A stretch of 64,000 nt of DNA from Craspedostauros australis. Its lineage: Eukaryota; Bacillariophyta; Bacillariophyceae; Mastogloiales; Achnanthaceae. How positions within the stretch are numbered: the stretch's first letter is position 1; every line of letters starts with the position of its first letter. Below, piece by piece: positions 1-10,801 of the stretch. The notes beneath the pieces are model-generated. The model saw only the letters and a program-made list of their open reading frames with translations. It was not told the origin of the DNA and made no database searches. The stretch is from positions 682,001 to 746,000 of the forward strand of contig JAMXDE010000028.1 in NCBI GenBank assembly GCA_026770025.1, written 5' to 3'. A program made the position numbers and the translations under genes.

Positions 1-477
1 GAGACGTTGGTGGCAAACGATGGTTGTCAGTATTTCTCCCAAACACTCACCCACACTGCTGCCAGGATGTAGGGCAGAGAAAGGCAATTCCTCGATCATT
101 CTACCATGCGCTGCAGGATACTCTGCGCTACTTGTATGTGGTCATGTTTTTGCACACCGTCCTCCTGTCCCTCGCAAAAGGGATCGGATTGTGCCGCCGT
201 ACTCATTGATCGAATGGCGCCGTAACGCACGCACTCAATTCTATCACCTGTGATCTAGAGAGGGAGCCTTTTCGGAAACCTAGGAAACACATGGCGATGC
301 GATGCGGCGGCATATCCCTTGGCTTCTTGTCGATACTGGATCTTGTGGCTACGAGCAATGTGTCTTGCCTGCCATGGCACAAGGGCTGCTCCGATACGGT
401 GTAAATGGGACGCCCAAGCACCCGCAATTCGTGTTCGACACGTTACCACAACCAAAAACCAACCACCTCGGTCATTT
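1..477. other. Window edge, no gene recognised
   Basis: Only short overlapping open frames on both strands, none with a recognisable domain. This is the 3' side of the minus-strand isochorismatase-like gene, so it probably holds its 3' UTR and intergenic DNA. Confidence 0.4.
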
Positions 478-1740
478 CTACCAAGAGTCTCGGCGCTCTT
501 TATTTCGTTGTTGCCGCGACACTCGATGTATTCGATCCCCAACATTGAGTCCACCCTTGCCGCCGCGAATCTCTCCCCCCATTGTTTGACGTGTTGCGCC
601 AATCGCCATCAACTCCTCCAGAATTTGTTGCGTTGAAATCACTCGTCCCCACGCCGTCAGACGATCGATGCATCCTGCATGATGCTCTCCGCACGATGCA
701 GCGCAGGCATCGTGGACGGCCGAAACGCGGTATCCCAAATCCGCTGCATGCCGCATGGTACTTTCCACAGACTGATCGATCAGCTGGCCGCAGATCACCA
801 GCTGCGTGATGCAAAGACTGCGCAGCACGTAGTCCAGATTGGTCGATACGAAGGCGTCACGCGTTGTTGTGGGGATCATCACATCACCGTGTCCCAACTT
901 CAGCTGCGGTTCAAAACCAGGCATGAACAGTTCATTGTCCGGTGTGGACGGTGTGGGGATGCTGTTGCTGCCCTTGGATCCGGATTTTTCACTTTTGGAC
1001 CGCATCCGTACATCTCGAGCATCGTGAACCATGGACCGCAACATGATGAACACGATCTCGCAAGCTGGCCCACCGACGCCATTGTCGCGATGCCGCCGGA
1101 ATGCCTTCAGCAACTTGCCCGCGTTGGAGAACATCTGGGGCAACGTCTGGGTGCGATAGTACTGTGTTGTGTCGTTGTCGTCGCAGCAGTACTTCTGGAT
1201 CTCGATGATCAACAAGGCAGTCTTTTGCGGCCGCTGCAAAACGTCAGGCTGAGGAACGGGCCCGACCTGTTTTTGGTCTTGCTCTCGCGATGTTGGTTGG
1301 ACGCAAACGCCACTTGTTGGCATGGGCACCGTGCTTTGGATATGATCGTTTGGAGCGGATGCGAGGGAACCAGGTATGTCAGGAAAGGGACTCTCCGGTT
1401 GTTTGCGTTGTGATGAGGGCCGTTTGCTGAAGTCACGAGCATCTTGGTGGATCATTTCGCGAAGCATGGCATCTTGGCTACGCTGCGGTGGAGGCCCTGT
1501 CTGTTGCGCGCTGCCGACTCCCGCCGTCTCCACCTGTGTCGACGCAGAGACCGTAGCCGAAGCCCCTGGCCCAGCTTCCGCGGTCTGCCCCTTCTCCTGC
1601 GGTACTGGATCGCCAACATCCTGGAAGAGATCTGGAAAGAGATCTGATTCCAACGCGGGCGCTTGCTTGGGAGTATCATCGCTGACTTCAACCACGTTCC
1701 CTCCGACCATGTCAAGATGAAGGAATGCATCGGAGCTCAT
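478..1740 (-). CDS. Isochorismatase-fold protein, probable pseudoenzyme
   Basis: The frame is open from 1926, but the ATG at 1740 (A at -3) is the likelier start, giving 420 aa. An Ala/Pro/Gln-rich, low-complexity N-terminal ~170 residues precedes a cysteine-hydrolase (isochorismatase/RutB-like) domain, recognisable from TALLIIEIQKY, then a DAF..T.LDYVLRSL stretch, then VICGQLIDQSVEST and the following DLGYRV..VHDACA. Family members use an Asp-Lys-Cys triad. Here, numbering from the ATG at 1740, the Asp site is Glu180, the Lys site (normally P-K) is Thr291 and the nucleophilic Cys is Ser324 (codon 769-771). All three replacements together imply loss of hydrolase activity while the fold is kept, so a binding or regulatory role is possible but is inference. 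No intron is needed. It is divergent from the LSm3 gene. Confidence 0.75.
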   Translation of the reverse strand: MSSDAFLHLDMVGGNVVEVSDDTPKQAPALESDLFPDLFQDVGDPVPQEKGQTAEAGPGASATVSASTQVETAGVGSAQQTGPPPQRSQDAMLREMIHQDARDFSKRPSSQRKQPESPFPDIPGSLASAPNDHIQSTVPMPTSGVCVQPTSREQDQKQVGPVPQPDVLQRPQKTALLIIEIQKYCCDDNDTTQYYRTQTLPQMFSNAGKLLKAFRRHRDNGVGGPACEIVFIMLRSMVHDARDVRMRSKSEKSGSKGSNSIPTPSTPDNELFMPGFEPQLKLGHGDVMIPTTTRDAFVSTNLDYVLRSLCITQLVICGQLIDQSVESTMRHAADLGYRVSAVHDACAASCGEHHAGCIDRLTAWGRVISTQQILEELMAIGATRQTMGGEIRGGKGGLNVGDRIHRVSRQQRNKERRDSW

Positions 1741-2327
1741 TGTGGGCGGCGGAAGTGCGTAGAGTACTTGTAGCAACCACGCGCTGGATCGCAGCGGCAG
1801 ATCGATGTTGTTGCCTTGTTGGCCCTGTTGGAAATGAATGATTTTCTGTGGGTCAGCCGTTCGCCACTCTGCGCTGGAGTGAGTGTTGTTGCGTTTGTAC
1901 ATGGTTCTGCGTGATCGATCAACCAAATGCGAAAGAGAAGCCCATCACCAACAAGAATCGTTGATGTGATTACATCTCCAACATTTTGGAATGATCGAAT
2001 TAAGCCAATTATTGGAATCCCCGGAAATCCTTCAAATACAGCGACTGGATTTAGAATAGCGGTATCCTCACAAAACCAACCAACGAGGCAACGACCAACG
2101 ATCTGCCACCAACACAAATCATCCACAAAAGGTCCACCTCCTCCTCCTTTCCGAACACACAGACCCAACCCATCGCATCTTGGCATCTTGGCAGCTACCC
2201 ATCTCCGTATCTCCTCTACCTTCGCTCTTGCTATCCACCCACGGCCACGTCCAAACTCATCCAGCCAGAGAGACGCAAACACGGTGACAACGCAACTCAA
2301 CGCAAATAAAACAAGCGAAGAGACAAG
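1741..2327. promoter_or_regulatory. Divergent intergenic region (isochorismatase-like / LSm3)
   Basis: This stretch lies between the starts of two head-to-head genes and must hold both promoters. The plus strand before 2328 is rich in CA and CCA, resembling a 5' UTR. The minus strand stays open to 1926 in frame with the isochorismatase-like gene, so part could be N-terminal coding. No clear TATA box was identified. Confidence 0.4.
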
Positions 2328-2812
2328 ATGGAGGAGCCACTTGACTTGATCCGTCTCTCCATTGATGAGAGAGTATACGTCAAGTGTCGGGGTGATCGAG
2401 AATTGCGTGGGAAACTGCATGTACGTGCGCTGCGCAACGCGTCAAGGCGATGAACATTGAGTCCGTGGCAGTGGAAGCGCTCTCAGGTCTCGTTTGCCTT
2501 TCCACTTTCATTGCGATTGGTCGTGGCTTGGCCCAAGCTCGTTTCCGCATCTGTCTCATCCAATCCAATCTCTTTCCTTCCTTTCTTTGTCAATCCATCA
2601 CGCAATACTCCACCAAACAACATACCACGCAGGCCTACGATCAGCATTTGAACATGATACTGGGCGAGGTGGAAGAGACGCTGACGACCACCGAGGTTGA
2701 TGAAGAGACAGATGAAGAAATCGTGAAGAAGCAGGTGCGAAAAATCGGCATGCTCTTTGTGCGAGGTGATATCATCGTTCTTGTCAGTCCACCATTGAGA
2801 GCTGGTGCATGA
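2328..2812 (+). CDS. LSM3: U6 snRNA-associated Sm-like protein LSm3
   Basis: Two exons, 2328-2420 and 2633-2812, with a 212-bp GTACGT...CAG intron in phase 0, encode 90 aa. Exon 1 (31 codons) starts [20 protein letters not shown] and carries the first part of the Sm1 motif. Exon 2 resumes with [16 protein letters not shown], completing Sm1, and ends with the Sm2 motif [17 protein letters not shown]. The spliced product is collinear with LSm3 of animals, plants and fungi and has the usual length. LSm3 is a subunit of the LSm1-7 ring (mRNA decapping and decay, cytoplasm) and the LSm2-8 ring (binds the U6 snRNA 3' end, nucleus). The 93-bp first exon is easily missed by simple ORF calling. Confidence 0.93.
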
Positions 2813-3748
2813 GTGTGGGGTGGTCTGGACTAGAGTACTCAACACTCGTAGTGAGACGGCACGGTATGGGATGGCCTACAACAAGCAAACGTACGAGTAC
2901 GACACATCCAATGCAAACGATGGAACATGATCAAATGCACATGAGGGAGAAATCAGAAGACTCTACAATACACTCGAGCAACGCATGGTGGACAATAACG
3001 GAAGGAGCAGACCATGGATGTGCGTTTACATGACGATACGTGGACAACAACTCCATGGCAAGGCGCCGATGGAACTTGATCGGTTGACGATATGCGAACA
3101 TACCACTGCTCAAGAGTTCTATACCACGCAATGGATCACAAGATACAGACACGTCATACGATACTTTGCGACACGACATACTCTCTAAATTCGTACCAAG
3201 TATTCCAGACAAGTATTATGTATTATACATACATCATGCACAGCAATAGAGTAGAGTAGAAGGGTTGACAAGACTGCCCATACGCTGCTGACTATCATAC
3301 AATTCGGTAAAAACACTATCGCTGGAAGGATGGAGGATAGTATTGACCCTATCTGTTTGCATCTTTGCCTCCACCTGATCACGATTCCATCGCTCTTCCA
3401 GCTCTCATGTAGTACGTGTACTCCTGGCAGCCGCATACAAGCACAAGCATGGTGCCCTTCGCACAAGATGAAGCTCTACTCGCAAATCCGGACTCCACCC
3501 AAGCACTCAGAGTATGTGTCGCCTGTGTCGATCATGACGGAACAGTGCACTGCTCCTCGCAGCAAGACGTCGTTGGTGGAGTTATCATGCATGCTCGTTG
3601 AGTGGACGTATGTAAATGTACTTGAGTATTGAAAATATTGAATGCATAGCACCATATGGTGCATATTAAAAGCAGTGTGGTACAGGATGTGTGTTCGTGC
3701 ATGTCGCTTCTCTGCGGACTTGGTTTGCATCGCATCGCATCGCTCTGC
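2813..3748. other. Intergenic, convergent gene ends
   Basis: This lies between the 3' ends of LSm3 (plus) and the large PH/C2 gene (minus). Short ORFs on both strands lack any domain or codon signature. It probably holds both 3' UTRs. I see nothing else. Confidence 0.5.
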
Positions 3749-6700
3749 TCAAGGGGAAGCGGCGGATGTGCGGCTGATGTCCATTTCACCATGTCGTTGC
3801 CGTCGGCGTTTGCGGACGTGAACAGATCTGGGGGCACTTCTTCTCGACCTTACTGCATCCGTCTTGCAACCATGGCCGCGAACTCCGTCCTCCCGATCGA
3901 CGGGGGTCACTTTGGCATATGCTGCCTCGGGCGGCCAGTCGTAGAATCGCTGATGTATCAGTGGCGAGTACGGGATGCACACTTCATGCAGAGCCCGCTT
4001 GTCGACATCCTCGTGTCTCAACGTTGGCTGCCGTTCTCCGTTCACCGTGTGACCTTGGATGATTGGCTTGTCGTTCACAGAATCCGCGAAGCCGACCTTG
4101 CGGCGAGAAGACTTCTGCGTCATCATACGGCCCTTCCTTTCGCGGTACATCTCGACGAGCTTGATGATCATCACCGGCATTCGGCCTTGATCGTTCAGGA
4201 TGCGCAGCAGCCAATTCTGCGGACCGAGGACCACGGCACCCAGCACGAACAGAAAGAGCCGCCAAGGGAAGATGAACAGAACCATTGCGACGACTGTCAA
4301 AACACAAGTTGCCCAGAACGACATGATCGGATCTCTCCACGTCAGTACGTTGTATACTGCTCGACTGAGACCTATCCCACTTTGCGCTGCCGCAATCATG
4401 GGTTCCACGATATGACCAACGCGGGACACAACCGGATTGGAGCTGGAGTATTGTCCAACGTTGAGGAGACGATCTAGACTGTAGGACACATCTGTTCGTC
4501 TCCACGTCTTCTCGGTTGGTAGTCCCGACGACCCTGAAGGGCGTTGGCCAAAGTATCGTGCGTCTCGATGTCGGATAATGTGAGTTCGATCATTGAAAAA
4601 GTTGAAGGTCAACTTGTGCATGTTGTCGCGAAGGTCGGACAGATCATCGACGAGCTTGGTCGTCTTCGTGACATTGACGTCAATATTCTGCTCAGGCACT
4701 GGGCCTTGGAGCAGGTAATCACCACCTGGAAGGGACAGCGTGCTGCTGGACCTTGCGGGAAACGTCATGGGCGAGGAAGAGGGGCGAAGGATTCCTCTTT
4801 CAGTGTCGGCACCAGCGTTGAGTGCATTCCCGTTGCTGTCGTCGTCGTTGCTGTTGCTGTTGTTTGTCGCGGCGGCGTTGTCACTGGCTCTGTCGTCGTT
4901 GCTCTTGTTCTCTTCCCGAGACAGCGGCTGTTGATCTTGGTTGGCTGCCGTGCTGTCGGAGTGGGCGGTGGCGCTTGACAATCCCATCGTGAACCGTGCT
5001 TGTGCTGCGAGGAGGGTGGAGGTGCAAAAGGTTCGATCCAGGACATCCTCCGTCGTGCCTTGACGAATGTCCCTGCCAGTGACCCTGTTCACCGTCTTTT
5101 GCAATGTTGACTGCCTATGCGGCGACGCCACGTCGCGGGGATTATCTTGGCCTTGCATGCCAAGCTGGTACATCTCGTTGTCAACGTTGTCGTCAGCGTC
5201 CAACTCCATGACGGAATCGAATGACGGGGAGGAAGCGAAAGTGTCCTTGCCCTCAGCTTTCTTCTTCAGCAGCGCCTTGACCTTGTTCTTCTTGCTAAGC
5301 ATTTTGTTGCTTTTGCGCACCGGTGACGCCGGAGCCGTCTTGGATGCAAGTGCTTCGTTCACGGCAAACCTAGGGTAGTTGAGGCCACGGGAAAATGGAA
5401 ACTCCATGTCGGCTGCTTGATCCGTCGCGGCGCTTGGCTGCAAGCTCGCAAAGTTGAAATAATCAATGCCCAGATACCGCAGGGCTTGTCGCATGCCAGT
5501 TGACCAGGCCTGGAGGCTTCTGTAGGTAGTGCTGCTGTGGATGTCGTTGGTTCCGTCGGCACCACCACCACCGCCATCGAGGTCGCCCTCATTGTCGTCA
5601 TCCAGCATTTGCAATGGGACCCGCTTCTGATGGTGCGATTGTCTACGACCGGTCGAAGGAGTGAGCTCCAGTGGCTCAATCACATGATGCTCGTTCGTCT
5701 GGTTCGTTGTTGCTGCTTGCTTGCCACCTGTGGTCGTGAACAGTGCCCGGAGAATCTCTTCCAGCGAAGGTGGTAGAAATCCGTTGGAATTCTGCTTCAT
5801 CCCGAACAGGACGTAGTTGCGGATCATGATGATCCACATGAAGGACACGGCGTGCGCAGGAAGTATGCTCACGGAGTTGATGTAGATGCTGTGCATATAC
5901 GTGGCGAAGACCCAGAAGGCAACGATGGGCGAATGCCAGAGGACGATATCGTAGAGGATGAAATGGAAGAGAATTTGCTGCGCGCGCCGCCGGGTGAAGT
6001 TGATTTCCCTCATCGTCGACTTCCATTGCTGGAACGAGAAGTGGCGCGGCATGTGGATGCCATGGACAGTGAATGCAATGTTTCGGAACGCCTTTTCGTC
6101 CGCGCATATCACAGTGGTCTGCGCTGGGTTGTCCACAGCCGTATCGCGGCTTCGCTGGCCGCGTCCACTGCCGCGCCGACTGTAATCACGGCCGCTGTCG
6201 CCACGACTTGCGCCTTGTGTGTTTTGGAAAGTCACAGTGCCGCTGTGCTTGTTCTTACCACCGAACAGCTGGATTTGCCTGATGTTCTGCGGGAGGTATG
6301 AAAGGATCATCTGCTTGTCGGACTTCCAATGCACGGTGAATCGCAGACGGATGACGCCGCGAGAACGCTTGGTGTACACGTGCGTTGAGAGGCGCAGCGG
6401 CAAGGTGACGTCGTACGTTGATCTTGGTCGGCATTTGGACAGGGGTATGGCGACGCGGCCTGCGAAGTCATCCTTTTCGTTGCGTCCGTCGTCATCGAAT
6501 ACTCCCACGAACAGTTCCGCATAACCGTGGTACAGGGGGAAGATGCAGGCTCGTTTCGTCTTTGGCAACCAGATTGGATTCAAGCGGTTGTAGATGACGT
6601 CGGTTGAGAATGCGTGGGAGCCGCACACCATGTAGATGACGGCGTCGGTCTCCGACATGCGATCTAGCTGCGGCAAACCACGGCACTGCAGGACTTCGAC

Positions 6701-8896
6701 GTGCAGGGAGCCGATTTCCTCCCTGTTCTTGGGTCGCAAATCATGGAACATCGTGGATGGTTGCAGCATGTCCTGGTGCATCTCCATGTGCGTCATCCAT
6801 CGGTTGGGGTACGCGTAGGTTGGGTAGACGACGTACTCCTTTTCGAGAACGTTGCGGCCCTTGGGGTTGAATGGCACCAGCGGTGCGGGCATGGCGCTGC
6901 CCTCTGCGGCGCTGCCTATGCTCGCGGTCACGTTGGCTGCTGAGTTGGCGGATAGAACGTGGCTCGATCCAGCACCGGCCGCTCCATTTTCAATCGCACT
7001 GCGCTGGAATGCGAATGCATGCGCGCGTGCGCTTCGGGTGCGCACATGTGAGATCTTGGCATTCCTGATCTTGGTCCACACATTCGTGAAGAGGCTCTTG
7101 GATGGGTTGACCCTGCATCTGTGCGAGAGCCGGTGGATCCTCGTGAACGCACGCATCCACAGCGCCTTCTCGTTGGATCCGTGTGAACAGCGGAAGTAGA
7201 TACGTAAGGGCTTGTTGTGGATGTGGTTGGCGTAATGCAAGTCGATGCGCAGAGAGGCAGGGAGCACGCCCTGGTAATAGTAGGAATCGGAGGCCTCGGA
7301 CGAGCCGGACTGATCGTCGTTGTTGTTCGTGTTGCTTCGTGAGAATGATCGAAGCGATCGCGTTGATCGCTCGTTTTCATCCCCGTTGTAATGGAATGAC
7401 GGACCGCAGATCTCGATGACGAAGCCCGCTGGGTCGTACTCCAGGTCCTTGACTACCCAATCCAATGTTGGTGGCAATCGCAAGGTCGGAGTCAACTGGG
7501 TGTTGTGCAGGTTCTTCTTATCACCTCTCGGAGAATACAGGATGCGTGTTTTGGAATACAGGACAGGCAACGGGTGCGCCATTGCTTTGGACTTCGAATG
7601 ACCTGGCCTTGGTCGCATCCCTTCCTGGGCTTTAGCCTGCAGCGCAATGTTCTCGGGTGAATACTTGGCCTCGTAGGTGGCAAATGTGCCACCGTTGTCC
7701 AGGTCCAGCACGGCAAATGTAGGGCCCCAAAGGCGGTGGTTCTTGTTCGATGACGACGGCGATTCCTCCTTGTGTGGTTGTGCGGGAGACGATGCCGATG
7801 TTGCTGACTGCGCCATTCCTGTCGGAGCGCAGCTCGTTCGTCCTCTGCGGAACTTGAGTGTTCCCTGCAGTCTCTCAACCAGTTGTGGCGTGCTTTCGGC
7901 CACCATGCCCGGACCGGGTGTTCCTTGCCTATCTTTGTTTTTGTTGCTCTTGATCTTCTCTCTGTACTCCTTCCAGTACTGTGCTGCTTCCCGGCGTTTC
8001 TTTGCCTTCTTCTGCGCTGCAGTCAGTGCTGGTTGTGGCGCAGCTTCGCTTGCGGTGCGTTGTTGCTGTTGGTGCACGGTCGCAGATTGAGGTTGGGCCT
8101 GAGATTCGGTTTGGGAGCTGCTCGCAGACAATGAGGCGATCTGGTTCTTCGTTGTTTCTGGCGATGATGTTTCTGGAGTCGGAGGAACCGGTGCCGCAGG
8201 AGGTCTCTCGATGGCGCGCAAACTGCTGGTTGTCACTTCTTCCGCGAATGAATCGTACGAGGACGACTCATCCCTGGATTGGGAACTCTCGGGAAAGGAG
8301 CCGCCGGGAATCGTTCTGCTTGCGTCGAAAGCGGACCGCGATGCAGAATCGAGGACGTGATGGGAATCGCTGCCCTTGCTCGTGGCATCAAGAGAGACGC
8401 GGTTGGTAGCGCTCTCCGGAGGTGGGTCGTGCGCAGCTGTGATGCGATCATCAAGGACGGTCGCAGTTGCACCTGCGTCGGCGCCTGCATGTTTCTGTTT
8501 GAGTTCATCTGCCTTCTGGTTGTCCTTCTTGCTGGATCGTGCTTTGCCTTCGTTTCTCCGCCTCTTCTTGGACACGAAGGTTGTCAAGGACCGCAGCGCT
8601 GCTCGAACCCTGTGCTTCTTCTGTGTCTGCGTCCCATGCTGCATCGCTTCTGATCCAGCAACTTGCGCAGACGGTGCCGCTGAGGGTGACAATGGTTGAG
8701 GCGATGGCTCGGCAAGACGCGAGACACGAGGAGCCATGTTCTGGCGTGTCTTGTCCGTTCCGCTGTTTGGGAGGTCTGAGGAGTCGCCACTATCGCTTGG
8801 CAACAGCTCGGGAATGTTCGATTCCTCTGGCACGGCCGTCAGGTACTCCATGGTGGGATGCTGGTGGCGGCGTTGGGAGGAATGGTTGGGCGCCAT
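3749..8896 (-). CDS. Very large PH-like/C2/transmembrane protein
   Basis: A single 1715-codon open frame. The N-terminal ~430 residues are disordered (Ser/Gln/Pro-rich) with a strongly basic patch at about 92-140. A PH-like region spans about 445-595 (KTRILYSPRGDKK to the W-M-R-A-F helix). A C2 domain spans about 728-862 (GSLHVEVLQCRGLPQLD, SETDAVIYMVCG, NPIWLPKTK, FVGVFDDDG). Two hydrophobic segments occupy about 975-1032 and a long hydrophobic pair about 1523-1557, followed by a basic tail with a RFYDWPPEAAYAK motif. C2 plus paired C-terminal membrane segments recalls MCTP/extended-synaptotagmin membrane tethers, so an ER-type, Ca2+/phospholipid-linked role is plausible. The C2 Asp ligands are only partly kept. 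The same architecture and C-terminal motif recur in the gene at 30047-34501. The start at 8896 is the first ATG, and later in-frame ATGs are possible. Confidence 0.7.
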   Translation of the reverse strand: MAPNHSSQRRHQHPTMEYLTAVPEESNIPELLPSDSGDSSDLPNSGTDKTRQNMAPRVSRLAEPSPQPLSPSAAPSAQVAGSEAMQHGTQTQKKHRVRAALRSLTTFVSKKRRRNEGKARSSKKDNQKADELKQKHAGADAGATATVLDDRITAAHDPPPESATNRVSLDATSKGSDSHHVLDSASRSAFDASRTIPGGSFPESSQSRDESSSYDSFAEEVTTSSLRAIERPPAAPVPPTPETSSPETTKNQIASLSASSSQTESQAQPQSATVHQQQQRTASEAAPQPALTAAQKKAKKRREAAQYWKEYREKIKSNKNKDRQGTPGPGMVAESTPQLVERLQGTLKFRRGRTSCAPTGMAQSATSASSPAQPHKEESPSSSNKNHRLWGPTFAVLDLDNGGTFATYEAKYSPENIALQAKAQEGMRPRPGHSKSKAMAHPLPVLYSKTRILYSPRGDKKNLHNTQLTPTLRLPPTLDWVVKDLEYDPAGFVIEICGPSFHYNGDENERSTRSLRSFSRSNTNNNDDQSGSSEASDSYYYQGVLPASLRIDLHYANHIHNKPLRIYFRCSHGSNEKALWMRAFTRIHRLSHRCRVNPSKSLFTNVWTKIRNAKISHVRTRSARAHAFAFQRSAIENGAAGAGSSHVLSANSAANVTASIGSAAEGSAMPAPLVPFNPKGRNVLEKEYVVYPTYAYPNRWMTHMEMHQDMLQPSTMFHDLRPKNREEIGSLHVEVLQCRGLPQLDRMSETDAVIYMVCGSHAFSTDVIYNRLNPIWLPKTKRACIFPLYHGYAELFVGVFDDDGRNEKDDFAGRVAIPLSKCRPRSTYDVTLPLRLSTHVYTKRSRGVIRLRFTVHWKSDKQMILSYLPQNIRQIQLFGGKNKHSGTVTFQNTQGASRGDSGRDYSRRGSGRGQRSRDTAVDNPAQTTVICADEKAFRNIAFTVHGIHMPRHFSFQQWKSTMREINFTRRRAQQILFHFILYDIVLWHSPIVAFWVFATYMHSIYINSVSILPAHAVSFMWIIMIRNYVLFGMKQNSNGFLPPSLEEILRALFTTTGGKQAATTNQTNEHHVIEPLELTPSTGRRQSHHQKRVPLQMLDDDNEGDLDGGGGGADGTNDIHSSTTYRSLQAWSTGMRQALRYLGIDYFNFASLQPSAATDQAADMEFPFSRGLNYPRFAVNEALASKTAPASPVRKSNKMLSKKNKVKALLKKKAEGKDTFASSPSFDSVMELDADDNVDNEMYQLGMQGQDNPRDVASPHRQSTLQKTVNRVTGRDIRQGTTEDVLDRTFCTSTLLAAQARFTMGLSSATAHSDSTAANQDQQPLSREENKSNDDRASDNAAATNNSNSNDDDSNGNALNAGADTERGILRPSSSPMTFPARSSSTLSLPGGDYLLQGPVPEQNIDVNVTKTTKLVDDLSDLRDNMHKLTFNFFNDRTHIIRHRDARYFGQRPSGSSGLPTEKTWRRTDVSYSLDRLLNVGQYSSSNPVVSRVGHIVEPMIAAAQSGIGLSRAVYNVLTWRDPIMSFWATCVLTVVAMVLFIFPWRLFLFVLGAVVLGPQNWLLRILNDQGRMPVMIIKLVEMYRERKGRMMTQKSSRRKVGFADSVNDKPIIQGHTVNGERQPTLRHEDVDKRALHEVCIPYSPLIHQRFYDWPPEAAYAKVTPVDREDGVRGHGCKTDAVRSRRSAPRSVHVRKRRRQRHGEMDISRTSAASP

Positions 8897-10801
8897 GTCG
8901 GGAACAATGGTGAGGAAGCTGGTTGCTGTTGCTTGGCACCGTCTTGCTTTGTCTCAGTTTGGGTTTAGTTTGGGTCGAGTTGGCGCCACCTTGCCTTCTT
9001 TAACTTTGCTCTTCTTTGTTTGGTGGGTGGAGACTGGCTGTTCGTCGTTGCCACAGGAGAGTGGATGCAGAGAGGATGCGTTTGACAGAGGCTTTTGGAG
9101 GGGAGGCCGGAGGGATGGTGGATCCCTGGTCGATGGGATGGTGTCCAAAGAGATGCTTTTTGGGCAGTCTCTTGGACTTGTTGCAGATTCTGTTTGGCGC
9201 CGGAGATGGTGCCACCCGCAGTGTTGCGGTCTCCGCCGTTCTGTCCTTGGCGCGCAACGTCGACGGTTCTGGTGCTGTAGTTGCATCACCCGCGCTTCTC
9301 GCAACGTTAATCCCGCGTAACAACTCGTACTCGCACCAAACAAGGTGACATGACAATTATCCCATGGTTTCTGGCGAGCTGCGCAGGTCGTGCTGCGCCC
9401 TTCTGTGGCCAATTCCCCAAAGCAAAATCAATTCGTGGAACCGGCGCGATCCCTTTGTGTGGCGTCTGTTTCCTCCTCTTCGTCTTCTTACACTTGAGAG
9501 AGTTGTGACTATCAAGCGAGGCGCAATAGCCTAAATAGCTTCACATACGCCGCTTTCGCGAGTTTATTTCTCATGGAACTCGGTCGATGACCCATGTCAC
9601 GTTCCGTATTTAGTGCTATGCGAGATTGAAGGAATTGTTGCGGCGAAAGTTACATTCGTTTTTGTCGGAGCCTTTTGTCTCTGAACCACGACCACGGTGC
9701 TTAGTACTCAAGCTGTACTCCACCTCGCAGGTCATCCAGATCCCTTCCCCGCAGCCTTTACCGAACACACCATCCTTCCTCGCAGATCTGCTAGCTCTTG
9801 ATAAAACTAAGTATACGATTTGGATCTACACAACAGACTAATTAAGCATTGATTTGATCAAAGACTTGTAGAAATGGGCAAACAATTCCGTATTTTGGAA
9901 GGATCCTATCATCGGAGTCGAAGCGATGCGTGAGGCGCCTTCGTTATGTACACTCAGTGTCCACCAGAACATGCGCTGTCCAATGAGAAACTAATCGCCA
10001 CGACCAATAACGTTTTTTGTGTCCGCCTTTCTGTCCCTTGTCAATTGTTGCGAACAATCAGTCGCAACCGGTCTTCTTCTGTTCGTGCATGAACACCAGT
10101 TGGATACGGCAAAATGGTCACAAGAGAAGAACGGGCGCAAACGCTGCTCTGTTCATGTGTGATTTCATCACCCATCAAGCTCGTACCATGCGAGTAGTCG
10201 AAGATAGTACAAGTTGCACACCCCAATCGCAACCACAATCGCAATCAAACCAGATGAGAGCTCCGATACTGGGGCTGAGCATGGATGGGAGTGCTGTTGG
10301 ATGGGTGCGATCTGCAGGCTGCGATCTACGAACACGAATGCATTCTGTCCTCCACACCCCCTTTGATGTCAGCGCCAGCTCCTCCGCGAATCTAGTGGGA
10401 GACAACGACTGTTCAACCAGCCTACGGACAGACGAAATAAGCCACTTTTAGAAACGGACAGACGGACAGATGCAATTGAACCGATACAAGTTCGGAGAAA
10501 CCGAATCCAAACTCTGTTCGTGAGACAACAACCAACACAGATCAATCACAGAAGCGTGTGTTGGACGGATGAACGGTTTCACAACCAACAAGGACGATGA
10601 CAAGCACGACAAGGATCTTCGCCCCAAGAACACGCGAGCACGAATCTTACAGGTGTTGCCATCATCGCCCTCGTTGTCTGTGCTTCTGCACTCAGCAGGC
10701 GTAACCACAGCGACGTCACAGTCGTATCGGCAAACAGGATCAGTCGCACTGAGGGCGCCGGCACCAGCAGCCCGGATCAATCTCCCGCAAAAGGCGCTTC
10801 C
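8897..10801. other. Intergenic, about 1.9 kb
   Basis: This is upstream of the large minus-strand PH/C2 gene, so the part near 8900-9450 is presumably its 5' UTR and promoter. The rest has only short frames of biased composition. A frame at 10569-10805 runs into the glycosyltransferase pseudogene and could be its leader. No mobile element or RNA gene was recognised. Confidence 0.4.

Noticed and set aside
1737..2420. 227-codon minus frame with a hydrophobic stretch overlapping the LSm3 first exon
   Set aside because: It is antisense to LSm3 exon 1 and its 5' UTR and out of frame with the isochorismatase-like gene. The spliced LSm3 explains the conserved signal.
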